Below are positions 46,420 through 56,462 of a stretch of DNA of 64,000 bases, piece after piece (within the stretch, counting starts at the first letter, position 1; each line of letters begins with the position of its first letter). A program made the translations under genes and the position numbers. The stretch comes from Cladorhizidae sp. MBARI D1340-BT2 (Eukaryota; Porifera; Demospongiae; Poecilosclerida; Cladorhizidae): positions 12,827,397-12,891,396 of the forward strand of contig JAQNBH010000013.1 in assembly GCA_028752905.1 (NCBI GenBank), read 5' to 3'. The notes beneath the pieces were generated by a model. The model had not been told where the DNA came from, did not search any database, and was given only the letters and a program-made list of their open reading frames with translations.

Positions 46420-46545
46420 TCAGTCATCCTGTCCAGTCATCCAGGCATCAAGTAACAGTTTCTCCTTCTCCTCCTCATTTGCTTCAATACGTTCATAGTT
46501 GTGCGCATGCACGTATTCTAGAGCATTTTTTGTGTTGCTTGTACA
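46420..46545 (-). CDS. Unrecognised C-terminal exon
   Basis: The minus strand reads CTSNTKNALEYVHAHNYERI, EANEEEKEKLLLDAWMTGQD and D, then TGA at 46422-46420: a 41-residue acidic helical C terminus with coding-like character and no stop. It lies downstream of the minus-strand coiled-coil exons (50.28-49.53 kb) and could be their last exon, but no linking exon was seen. The acceptor is not certain (GTACAAG or further upstream). Confidence 0.4.
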   Translation of the reverse strand, partial: CTSNTKNALEYVHAHNYERIEANEEEKEKLLLDAWMTGQDD

Positions 46546-46596
46546 GATGCACGAGATGTTCGGGAAATGTCTGATGTTTGACTGTAATTTCACGCA

Positions 46597-46802
46597 TTAT
46601 ATATAAGAGTGCACTAGCATTCTCTTATTTGTTAGACCCCTATTATAATATATAATATATACATATAGGTACACTAGCACTCTCTATATTTGTTAGATCC
46701 CTATAATAATATATACAGGTACACTAGCACTCTCTATATTTGTTAGACCCCTATTAAATTATATATAGGTGCACTAATACTCTCTATATTTGTTAGACCC
46801 CT
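46597..46802. repeat. ~50-bp tandem repeat, 4 units
   Basis: Units contain GGTACACTAGCACTCTC and TATATTTGTTAGACCCC, separated by AT-rich linkers of varying length. A related half unit lies at 46200-46235. Confidence 0.8.
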
Positions 46803-48120
46803 ATTTCAAAATGGCAGATGCTGAAACATAAAATAAGCGAGACTCACAGCCTAACATTCTCAATGGAAGTGGTTGCTTTGGCTATTTCTCAGTTTCAAGA
46901 ACACTTTTGGGGACCCTTTAAGGCTAACATACTAAACAAGCAGCCCAAAGAATTGTGAAATTTGTCTTAAAAATTGCCATCTTCTTCTATCTCCTTTAAT
47001 AACTTGCATTGCATGTGTAGGTTCTTTCATGACAATTTTGCCATCGGAAGACTCCAAGTTACCCAGTGCATTGCAGCAATGAATCTTTTTCTTGTTTCAT
47101 TAAAACCTGGAAACCAGTAAAGAGCATCAGCATGCTTATGTTAAACAAAGCCAGGTCAACTCCTCCATTAGGAACAGCCCCTCCAATTGTAATCTCTAGT
47201 AGCTCAATCTTAATTGGTTATATTAATCATCCTTCCAATTGTAACATGGCAATAAGAACACGCCAAAATAATTGCTCATGGCTTATGATCTGAAACCAAC
47301 TGGAGGAAAATTCAGGAAAAAATTCTGGGCACGAGCAGGGCTTGATTGATTTCTGGTTTCCAGGGATGGTACGTAACCATTGAGCCTTTGGCACCCGAAC
47401 CCATTAGCAATCCTCCAAAAATTTACTAACTCCTTCATAACTGCAGCAATATATACAGCCCTTCCTATAGTAATCGCAGGTAGATTGGATACAAGTAATT
47501 AGTAACTGTGGTTGCTGTTAGAGAATATACGATACATACTTGTCATGCAGTGTGTTTGAGTGTATATTGTAGTGTTGATACAATAAGTTAATTTTGGAGT
47601 TATCTGAGGAACTGTTAAGAAGTTCTTGAAAGCAATTGCTCGACTACTGCATAATATTTATGGAAGGGAAACAAATTGAAGCAAACAAGCAGAGACTGCA
47701 GACCTCTGCCACTCCCAACAATTTTTGTTTGTCACAATCAAGCTTGGCTAGAAAACTGCTTTGGGTTATGTGAGCTCTAATAGAGCTAGAGTATTTCATT
47801 AGCATAATTTGTGAGAGCTATCATTGCCAGCACCAAGTTCCCTGGCGATGGTGGCTTCTAGTAAGGTTTAAACCAGGATCACCCCCAAAATACAATTGAC
47901 CCATGCCTAACCTACCCATAAAACTTCATGGAAATCCATCAATTTTTTGTATAATCCTGCTATATAACAGATGGACAAACTACATTGAAAATACTCCGCA
48001 CCCTCCTTGACAGAGGTAACAAAATGTTAAGTTCAAAAAAAGGAAAAGATCCCAGAATCCCCCCCCCCCCCACCCCTACCGCCCCCCGACTACAGGCATA
48101 CAGTGGACCCTTGGCATTTT
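46803..48120. other. No gene recognised
   Basis: Short open frames (e.g. 47066-47293 +) without recognisable motifs. A 12-C run at 48059-48070. Confidence 0.45.
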
Positions 48121-48135
48121 AGGAACACGAATATC

Positions 48136-48330
48136 ATAGAGCATCCGGTTGAAATGTCGAGTGAATAAAAATTGAAGTTGATTATTGAGAAGGTGATTTT
48201 AATGTTATTATATCAACTGAGAGTTCATTATTCCTGACGAAGATTAGAGCATCTAGTCGAAACGTCGAGTGAATAAAAATTGAAATTGATTTTTGAGAAG
48301 GTGATTTTAATATCATACTTGTTTTTAAAT
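48136..48330. repeat. Two ~108-bp units with CGAAACGTCGAGTG motif
   Basis: Units start at AGAGCATCCGGTTGAAATGTC (48138) and AGAGCATCTAGTCGAAACGTC (48246), each followed by GAGTGAATAAAAATTGAA and GAGAAGGTGATTTTAAT. The second is preceded by CTGACGA at 48234-48240. A third copy lies at 53749. Confidence 0.75.
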
Positions 48331-48665
48331 CTCTATCATGTTTGGTTTGGTGCTCAAACAATTGATGGTTCTCTAAATGTAATTATATTATATATTATCT
48401 TGTGTGTCTGTGTGTTAAATTTTTATAAATTGAAATCAAAGGGGATTGAAAGAAGCTGATACGCATGCAATGCTCCGCTGAATTGTAAGATCAGCCCTCC
48501 CCTTTTAATGAATCTTCCATTTACCTCCTTCAGAGCTCTTGTTTTCTTGATTGGCCTATAAATGTTGTTAGCATGAGTTAGAACGAGTCAAAGCAAAAAA
48601 TCCTTCCATGCAATCGTGTGGTTTAATTTTTTTTAAATCAAACTTGCATTTGCTAAATCACTCAG

Positions 48666-48814
48666 ATGTTTTGGTGAGAGTCTGTCTACCCTCTACTTTG
48701 CCCCGACGTGCTAAGATGATGCACAACAAGGCAGTCAAACGAGGACTCAAGCGGCAATGCTCCAGCTACAACCAGAGATTAAACATCTCAGGAACTTCAT
48801 TGAATGCTGCAAAG
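48666..48814 (+). pseudogene. KIF15-like: KIF15-like exon: end of motor and neck
   Basis: Acceptor AATCACTCAG, then, completing the AG of exon c (phase 2), RCFGESLSTLYFA; after a shift, RAKMMHNKAV; after another, NEDSSGN; after a third, LQLQPEIKHLRNFIECCK with donor AAAG|GTGAGC. This is the CFGETLSTL.FA.RAK..KNKAVVNED block that closes kinesin-12 motors. Three frame changes in 149 nt show decay. The splice phase with 44971-45029 fits exactly, so these exons once formed one gene. Confidence 0.8.
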
Positions 48815-49004
48815 GTGAGCTAGAAGTAGTCTTACGTATGTATGTGCATGCATGATGGGAGGCCACAGACACTGTGGGTAATCAGCATTAGCAATGACAT
48901 AATTGGTGTACAGTACATGTCATCTGCACACAACATGGAATAAAGGTGCATGCAGACACTTGCAAGGAAGTTGAGCCCACTGTGGATTGCTGCCTTCGTT
49001 TGCA

Positions 49005-49400
49005 TAGCTTCAGTGCCAGGATTTCCATCACTTGAATCTCAGAGTACATGTACACAGGGTCAGTGCCTGGATTTCCATTGTATCTCTGAGTACATATGTA
49101 CATAGGGTCAGTGCCTGGATTTCAAACCACTTTTTAATCTCCGGGTACATATGTACACAGGGTCAGTGCCTGGATTTCCAATCACTTTTGAATCTCTGAG
49201 TACATATGTACACAGGGTCATTGCCTGGATTTCCATTGAATATCTGATTACATATGTACAAAGGGTCAGTGCCTGGATTTCCATTGAATCTCTGAGTACA
49301 TATGTACACAGGGTCAGTGCCATTTCCATTGAATCTCTGAGTACATATGTACACAGGGTCAGTGCCTGTATTTCCAATACATATACACCCTGTTTCAAGT
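49005..49400. repeat. ~50-60-bp tandem repeat, ~8 units
   Basis: Units contain GGGTCAGTGCCTGGATTTCC, ATTGAATCTCTGAGTAC and ATATGTACACA with length changes. The array lies exactly between the plus-strand motor exons and the minus-strand coiled-coil exons. Confidence 0.88.
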
Positions 49401-49533
49401 GTACACAGTGCAGAGTTACTACATGCAGTAGTGTATGCTAAAGTATAGCAATACACTGACAAAAAGTTGCCAGCAACAGCTTGTCCTGAAGCACATGTAA
49501 CACTAACATGTGTAAATCCACTCCCCTCGATAC

Positions 49534-49616
49534 CTGCCCTCACTAGTGAATCATTCCTGGCCATGCTGGCAGAGAATTCCTTGCTCAAGTCCTCCTCCAT
49601 CTCCATCTCCAGATCC
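49534..49616 (-). CDS. Coiled-coil exon 3 (kinesin-12-like)
   Basis: Acceptor ACAAGTGCAG, donor GGCAG|GTATCG. Reads LEMEMEEDLSKEFSASMARN and DSLVRA. Its phase (2 in, 1 out) fits exon 2 (49647-49840). Intact frame. Confidence 0.6.
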
Positions 49617-49646
49617 CTGCACTTGTCACTGTTCTTCTCTCCTCAC

Positions 49647-49840
49647 AGCTCCTGTTTGGTAGCCACAAATCCACTAATGGCCGCCTCATCTGTGGACTTC
49701 TGCTTGAGTATAGTGTTGAGTGAGACTTCGGTCTCCTCCATCTGCTGCTTGTGTGCCAGGAGGTGTGACTGCAGCTCGCCCTCCAACTGGTCGACTTCTG
49801 TGCTAAGATGCTGGTTCTGATTCCTCATTGCTACTAACTC
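49647..49840 (-). CDS. Coiled-coil exon 2 (kinesin-12-like)
   Basis: Acceptor CCATGCAAAG, donor GAGCT|GTGAGG. Reads ELVAMRNQNQHLSTEVDQLE, GELQSHLLAHKQQMEETEVS and AISGFVATKQEL, a regular heptad coiled coil. 194 nt, no stops. It could belong to KIF15 or another coiled-coil protein; the assignment relies on its neighbour at 50091-50279. Confidence 0.65.
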
Positions 49841-50090
49841 CTTTGCATGGTATGAGACAGAGAATATAGTCACTTAATTCAGTTTTTGGGTTTTTAAAAT
49901 AATTTGTTTTGCATCATCAAAGTTATGCTTCACCAATCCAACCCCACTGCCCTCCTCCTGCCCCTTCAAATCCAAGAATCTCAACATTTGTCGCCCTCCA
50001 TTGCATCTCATCCTCACCTACTCACACCTTTACATCATGCACTTCTCACAAATACACCTCCTCCCATACACACACTCCCACACACATCAC

Positions 50091-50279
50091 CTCCTTCCCA
50101 TTGTGCCCCTCCTGTAGCTCCAGGCTGAATCTGGTGGTAGCCTCCACCAGTTTGCCCAACAGGTTCTGTATCTCTCCATCCTGCGGGCTGACCTGCACCT
50201 CCCTTCTCAGGGAATCTTCAAGCTTATACACATGATGCTCTTTGAAGGTCATTTCCTCATGCAGAGTCTTCGCCTGATC
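50091..50279 (-). CDS. KIF15-like: Coiled-coil exon 1 (kinesin-12-like)
   Basis: Acceptor TTTTATGTCAG, donor AAGGAG|GTGATG. Reads DQAKTLHEEM, HHVYKLEDSLRREVQVSPQD, GEIQNLLGKLVEATTRFSLE and L. KLE.SLRR...SP.D.EI..L...TRFALE is the pattern I recall from the KIF15 stalk. 189 nt, clean frame, phase 0. The exon lies on the strand opposite to the motor exons, so either an inversion or two separate copies are present. Confidence 0.7.
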
Positions 50280-50323
50280 CTGACATAAAAGAAACAGGAG
50301 AACAAGGGGGAGTCAGTTTTATC

Positions 50324-51819
50324 ACAGTACTCACCCAGTAGTTGCTGTGCACACAGTGCTCACCCAGTAGTTGCTGTACACACAGTGCTCACCCAGTAGT
50401 TGCTGTGTACACAGAGCTCACCCAGTAGTTGCTGTGTACACAGAGCTCACCCAGTAGTTGCTGTGTACACAGTACTCACCCAGTAGTTGCTGTGCACACA
50501 GTACTCACCCAGTAGTTGCTGTGCACAGAGTACTCACCCAGTAGTTGCTGTGCACACAGTACTCACCCAGTAGTTGCTGTGAACACAGTGCTCACCCAGT
50601 AGTTGCTGTGCACACAGTGCTCACCCAGTAGTTGCTGTGTACACAGTACTCACCCAGTAGTTGCTGTGCACACAGTGCTCACCCAGTAGTTGCTGTGTAC
50701 ACAGTGCTCACCCAGTAGTTGCTGTGCACACACACAGTGCTCACCCAGTAGTTGCTGTGCACACAGTACTCACTCAGTAGTTGCTGTGTACACAGTACTC
50801 ACCCAGTAGTTGCTGTGCACACAGTACTCACCCAGTAGTTGCTGTGTACACAGTACTCACCCAGTAGTTGCTGTGTACACAGTACTCACCCAGTAGTTGC
50901 TGTGCACACAGTACTCACCCAGTAGTTGCTGTGCACACAGTACTCACCCAGTAGTTGCTGTGCACACAGTACTCACCCAGTAGTTGCTGTGTACACAGTA
51001 CTCACCCAGTAGTTGCTGTGTACACAGTGCTCACCCAGTAGTTGCTGTGCACACAGTGCTCACCCAGTAGTTGCTGTGTACACAGTGCTCACCCAGTAGT
51101 TGCTGTGCACACAGTACTCACCCAGTAGTTGCTGTGTACACAGTGCTCACCCAGTAGTTGCTGTGCACACAGAGCTCACCCAGTAGTTGCTGTGTGCACA
51201 GTACTCACCCAGTAGTTGCTGTGCACACAGTACTCACCCAGTAGTTGCTGTGTACACAGTACTCACCCAGTAGTTGCTGTGCACACAGTGCTCACCCAGT
51301 AGTTGCTGTGCACACAGTGCTCACCCAGTAGTTGCTGTGTACACAGTACTCACCCAGTAGTTGCTGTGCACACAGTACTCACCCAGTAGTTGCTGTGCAC
51401 ACAGTACTCACCCAGTAGTTGCTGTGTACACAGTGCTCACCCAGTAGTTGCTGTGCACACAGTGCTCACCCAGTAGTTGCTGTGTACACAGTGTTCACCC
51501 AGTAGTTGCTGTGTACACAGTGCTCACCCAGTAGTTGCTGTGCACACAGTACTCACCCAGTAGTTGCTGTGTACACAGTGCTCACCCAGTAGTTGCTGTG
51601 CACACAGTGCTCACCCAGTAGTTGCTGTGTACACAGTACTCACCCAGTAGTTGCTGTGCACACAGTACTCACCCAGTAGTTGCTGTGCACACAGTCAGTA
51701 GTTGCTGTGTACACAGTGCTCACCCAGTAGTTGCTGTGCACACAGAGCTCACCCAGTAGTTGCTGTGCACACAGTACTCACCCAGTAGTTGCTGTGCACA
51801 CAGTGCTCACCCAGTAGTT
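50324..51819. repeat. 29-bp minisatellite, ~51 units
   Basis: Unit: GTTGCTGTGCACACAGTACT plus CACCCAGTA. The main variants are GTGTACACAG/GTGCACACAG and GTACTC/GTGCTC/GAGCTC. One unit near 50730 gains a CACA, and one near 51690 loses 10 bp. On the minus strand each unit reads CTACTGGGTGAG(T/C)A, a good splice-donor consensus. The array lies in the intron upstream of coiled-coil exon 1. Confidence 0.93.
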
Positions 51820-51944
51820 CTATGGAGGTTCAAAAGGGAGTGTTTTCATTTTAATGTTAAATCATGATCAAGTGGTCAAGTTGTGGATTGCAATTTGTAT
51901 TTATTTTCCAACCATTTGACCACGTAAACATGTTTTAGCATGTA

Positions 51945-52045
51945 ATGAAAACATAGAGTATGTCTAACATAGAGTATGTCAAACATAGGGTATGTCAAAC
52001 ATAGGGTATGTCAAACATAGAGTATGTCAAACATAGAGTATAGCT
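51945..52045. repeat. 16-bp tandem repeat, ~6 units
   Basis: ACATAGAGTATGTCAA repeated with GAG/GGG variants. Confidence 0.85.
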
Positions 52046-52069
52046 TCCTCTTGTTATGTCTAGCACTTT

Positions 52070-52330
52070 CCAATATGAGAATTCTGGCATGCATTCAACC
52101 CTCTCCAATCTAGGTCCCTCTAAAGCTTCTAGTCCAGATGGCACTAGCTCTAGGCTTTTGAAGAATTGTGCACTTAATAGCCATGCCATCTATTGAGGCA
52201 CCTATTTTCACTCAGGCTATCCCAAAATAACATTCAAGAAAATTGGCGTATCTACTCCATCATTGCCGTTCACAAATCTGGTGATAAATCTTCGGTTTTT
52301 GAAAAGATTATTTCCTCAAGACAAGTGGAT
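52070..52330 (+). pseudogene. LINE reverse transcriptase fragment (N-terminal RT)
   Basis: Plus-strand frames read SKASSPDGTSSRLLKNCALN (about 52118-52180), then AVHKSGDKSSVF-EKII sequence (52260-52320). These correspond to the K.A.GPDGI....LK block and the P..KSGD.....RPIS block of CR1/L2-type RT. A stop near 52190 and sequence loss before RPIS. It probably belongs with the RT tail at 54470-55250. Confidence 0.7.
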
Positions 52331-52849
52331 TTTATTTTGAGATTCATTACTTAACTCAGTTCAGTTTCTAGAGACAACACTCCACCTAACAGTCAACTCA
52401 TATATTACCAAATCATTAAATGAGAATTCAGAAAAAGACAATAAAGGGACCTGAAGGCTTTCTCCAAATAATGTTCATTTTATTTTGATTGAGTCAGTTA
52501 TCACTTGGCCAGGACACAAATGACTTGATTAATTAAGAGGAACATGTTCATAGAACACATACTATCTAGCATGAAGTGTTGGAGGAGGAAATCTAGTGGA
52601 CAAGCATTGACCTCTGACCTTGAGTGTCATGCCCACACACACACACATCAGCTTGTAACCACACCCACAATGGGACGAGATGGCACTCATTGAAAGTGTA
52701 TCTCTGGGATTGGGAGAATTTTTGTGGAATGATTCACCTGCTGAGTTGGTTCCAAATCGAGCCGTGTGTATTTTCGTCACCTATGTGCATAGTAAATGTG
52801 GTTATGTATCAACTCTTTCAAACTAGAGAGAGCTGATGATAACCAGAAC
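52331..52849. other. No gene recognised
   Basis: Spacer between the LINE and gypsy fragments. Small open frames only. Confidence 0.45.
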
Positions 52850-53560
52850 TTAAATTAAGTTTTGAAAACATTATTGCTCCATTTAGTGAGAGGTCCAAAT
52901 GTTCGGCTATTGGACTTGTTCATATCTACACACAAATGAATTTCTTCATTCTTTTTGGAATGATAACCAAAGTTGAATTCTATGGTGCCAGTCTATCAAC
53001 CAAAGACTTTGTTGATCCAACTTCTCAAGTTCAGCTGAAACTTTTTTTGCAAATGGAAATGGATCTTACCTGTTGGCTGGGCAACCAGTGATACTGATTT
53101 GTCATTTGCAACTTTACCTTGTATCATTTCAGTTTTCCGATGCCATCGAATATACCAAGGTTGAACTAATTGCACTGATCTTGACATCAATGAGGCCAAG
53201 TTAACAACAGAGTTGTGACTCAGAGGCATCCCATGTGTCCCATGTGTTACATGGACAGTGGGTGTCATGCTCTCACTTTTAGTTTCAATTTTGGCATCCA
53301 ATTCCTCACGAACAAATCATACTTGATTTCGATCCATAACTGAATAATTGAGTTCAAGCTTGTTGTAGTTCAATCATTCCCCATTTTGTAATCTTCGGAA
53401 ATACTGATTCATCCAGGATGTCTGTAGATGCTCCAGTGCTTAGTGTCACATTCGTGGATACACCATTGAACTTGACACTTGTTTCCAGTACCTTTACCTT
53501 CCTTACTCTTACTCCAGCATACACTTTTCAACACTGCCACTCACTTGTAATGGTGCAGGT
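52850..53560 (-). pseudogene. Ty3/gypsy protease to RT fragment
   Basis: The minus strand reads KVQVKFNGVSTNVTLSTGAS-type sequence with STGASTDILDESVFPKI (about 53480-53390; aspartic protease, with S instead of the usual D in DTGA), VTHGTHGMPLSHNSVVNLAS (53245-53180), then NDKSVSLVAQPTGKIHFHLQ with KKFQ.EL (53110-53030) and, in another frame, KKNEEIHLCVDMNKSN (52975-52925), the first RT block (VPKK.G..R.CVDMR..N). Order and spacing fit Ty3/gypsy Pol. Missing catalytic Asp of the protease and at least three frameshifts. No LTR seen. Confidence 0.75.
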
Positions 53561-53734
53561 TGGGTTCTACTGAGATTTAGATGACATGTATTGTCTTTGA
53601 ACATGATTTATAACTCTCATGAATTTAACTGCGCTGTGAATAGGATATGATATATATATACCCAGTAATTATTCATGAGAAAAATACTTCTTGGTATTAT
53701 CAGTAACTTGTGTAATGCATATATACCAGGCATT

Positions 53735-53835
53735 GAGCTAACTAAATGGAGCATCTGGTCGAAACGTCGAGAGAATACAATTTCAAGCTGATTATTGAGA
53801 AGGTATTGTAAAGTTATGTGAACTGAGAGTTCATT
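53735..53835. repeat. Third copy of the CGAAACGTCGAG dispersed repeat
   Basis: GGAGCATCTGGTCGAAACGTC followed by GAGAGAATACAATTTCAAGC and TGATTATTGAGAAGGT, then AACTGAGAGTTCATT, matching 48136-48330. Confidence 0.75.
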
Positions 53836-54469
53836 GAGACCAGTTATTTTAGCTTGAATTCACAAGATTGCATTGCTCTAGTTACTGTCCTACCCATAGA
53901 ATAGACAAGGTCTAATATGGTTCTGATCTGTACATTATTGACGTCATCATGATTTTGTTTGTAATGGCTGAATATCACTTTTAGTGTTGTGTGCTTCCCA
54001 TCATCAATGGAATAAGTACTCTTAGCAAAGCACCACTCATAGACATACTTTCACATGCATATATTTATTCATAATTTACCATCTCATTATATTGCAGAGC
54101 ATCAGGCAGTGGATTCTGAAGAAATTCTCAAAGAACTACTATGCAAAGCTGACAAGGACTTGAAAGTGATATAGTCTACACTATTATATTGCATCTGATA
54201 ATATGCAAGAGTTACTTTTTTTGCTTCAGCATCTATTGCATATTTTTGTAACATTTTTCCCCCTGTACCTTGTACTTTTTCAGGTATGCCTCCAAGTCAT
54301 ATTCCACAAATACAATTTAGTTAGAAATGTCTATTCTGCGCAAACTTGGTTGTTATTACTATATATATTTATGGCCACTTACCTCTGATCACAAACAAGA
54401 GATGCCTCAAGATGGCTGAAGACACACAATCACAGATGAGTCTATACTTTAAGGACAAGTGAACTCTGT
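53836..54469. other. No confident gene
   Basis: 54095-54175 (+) has an acceptor-like ATTGCAG and a short open frame (QAVDSEEILKELLCKADKDL), ending in TAG. No family recognised. Confidence 0.4.
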
Positions 54470-55250
54470 TCAGTTGCTACAAGTAAGAACAAGTAGAATA
54501 GTATACAAGAACTGATTTATTTGTCCAGACTATGATTGATCATTCATTTCTCTTTAGTCTCTACATAAATAATATCACTAATTTTGATTTCCTCCTCTCC
54601 CATCCATTCTCTTCCACTTGTCAAATCAGTGCAGTCTTATATTGAAGTGGTATCATCCTGGTTCTATTCCTGTTTCCACACAATCAACCCAAATAGGTGT
54701 AAGTATATTATTATTATTCCAAACCTCTCGCCTTCTCCTCGCTGAATAACATTTTATCTGAATTTATCTCTTCATTTACTGGAATATTCACATCAAAAAG
54801 GTTTGCACTAAATCAAGGAAAATAATAGGCTGAATTTATTGCAATCTCTGTCACCATTACTCATGCTAATCAGACTTTACCCTACTCAAGCACATCATCT
54901 AATTTACTGCTGTTCTGTGCAGGCACCTACACCCTGTTCCTGCAAAACTTTGTGCTTGAACTCTGCACTTGAACTTTGCACTCACCAATGAACTCCTTAT
55001 TATGCTTCCCTGCTCTTCACTCTTCAACTGTCTGCCTATAATTCTCTCGAACAGACATACTCAGGCCAAGCTCCTTATACTCATTAACAACCAAATCTAC
55101 TTTCCTCCAGACTCATCCGATCAGCTCCAACTCCTCATTACTAGCAATCAATTCCTTTCTCTCTCACCTCAGCTATGTGGTCCTCTTTTATTCACTCCAC
55201 CATCACTTGGAACTCACTCAAACCTCCATTAAATCTTGTTCTCTTGTCCT
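54470..55250 (+). pseudogene. LINE RT C-terminal region (CR1/L2-like), heavily decayed
   Basis: Plus frames show LFINNI-type FLLSHPFS (54590), ISAVLY (54625), and from 54969 to 55232 a continuous frame with FNCLPIILSNRHTQAKLLIL, NNQIYFPPDSS and HLELTQTSIKSC. It matches the end of CR1/L2-type ORF2 (R...RL..LYKI.N..IYFPPD..........WNSLP...K). Direction and family agree with 52070-52330, so both may be remains of one element interrupted by the gypsy fragment. Confidence 0.6.
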
Positions 55251-56258
55251 TGAGATGATTAATTATTGTTTTTATAATACCATTGTTTATGCATGTTATG
55301 TTCACGATTAACTTCTGCTAATGAGTTCGTTTTCCTTAATTAACTAAATAAATTTTTTTTAATGACAAAATTCTCTATGTATAGTTAATGGATGATATTT
55401 TTAATTTAGGCTTGGGACTTTTTCCTAAGCAGTGATGACCTCCTGAGCTACAGGCTCCTATTGCACATACACGACTTAATAATCCTTTGCCGACCCTCTA
55501 GTGTTTTCCTGAACAGAGAACCGTGAAGGCTTAGTTCATTGAGAAGTCTGGTTGAAGAGTGGACATACTGTAAAAAGGAAAAGTAGAAATGTACATGCTG
55601 ATAACTGGTGCTAAAGTAAGAAAAGGATTCTTCGTAAATGAATACGAATATACGCCAGTCATATGTGTGGGGGAGAGTATACAGGATCTTGAATAGGAAA
55701 ATTCATGGTTTTTAAGGTTATAGCTTACTATCTTTCCGAGGGATTCAACCCAAGCTTGAAGTGTTCCTGGGGTTAAAATCGGCTTAAGACACTGTTTACA
55801 GCTCTGTAGCAAGCAAAATTCAAGTGGTAGGGCCATTTGTTGTAATTTATGAGGATATTTACTGTTAGCTACTTGCACAAGTGTACTTAGGTGGGAATGC
55901 TTGGGCAGGGGGATGCCCACAACCCATTGCGTGATTCTTGCTGCCCTTAAATTTTGAGATTTTAATAGCTAATGAATGATACTGGGTCAGGCTCTCCCCC
56001 CCTTTTTTCCGTACCCGAAGTTAGCCACCCTCCCCCCTCCCCCCACCCCCCGACTGTGTAGAGCCCTGATTTGTGACATCCATAGTATGGTATATGGAGT
56101 TTCAAGAAAGGGTAATAATAATATACCATACAAGAATAAGCTACACAAAGTTACAATCATTATTTTTAGTTCTACAGTTGAGTTATTAAAGCGTAATAGC
56201 CAGCCGTAGTCAATGTTCCAGATTCACCAGCAAACTTACTAGCCACATCAAGTCAGTA
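55251..56258. other. Spacer with unrecognised 129-codon minus-strand frame
   Basis: The frame 55531-55920 (-) matches no family I know. C-runs at 55990-56060 followed by GACTGTGTAGAGCCCTG resemble the end of an hAT-type element (CAGGGCTC... on the minus strand), without a partner. Confidence 0.35.
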
Positions 56259-56345
56259 CAGGCAGTCCTCAAGTTATGACAGGGTTACGTTCCTAAGATG
56301 GGGTGTAAGTTGAATTTGTACTTAAGTCAAACCACCCGACTCTAA
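56259..56345 (+). mobile_element. Possible pogo/Tigger-like element end
   Basis: After a TA dinucleotide the sequence CAGGCAGTCCTCAAGTTATG, ACAGGGTTACGTTCCTAAG and GGTGTAAGTTGAA resembles the ends of Tigger-type mariner relatives known from other animals. No opposite end was found, so the call is tentative. Confidence 0.3.
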
Positions 56346-56462
56346 TGCTTACAGTTAAAGGTAAAAATCCAAACACAGGAGATCACAAGTGATGTAGCAC
56401 TCCACCTGAAGGCTCGGTGTGTGACACCCATTTTCTATCGCACAATGCACGTTGGACAACTC

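Noticed and set aside
49151..49441. Open frames on both strands at 49.1-49.6 kb
   Set aside because: They arise from the ~50-bp tandem repeat; only the exon at 49534-49616 has splice and coiled-coil support.
51995..52189. Minus-strand 64-codon frame
   Set aside because: It is the antisense of the LINE RT fragment and of the 16-bp repeat.
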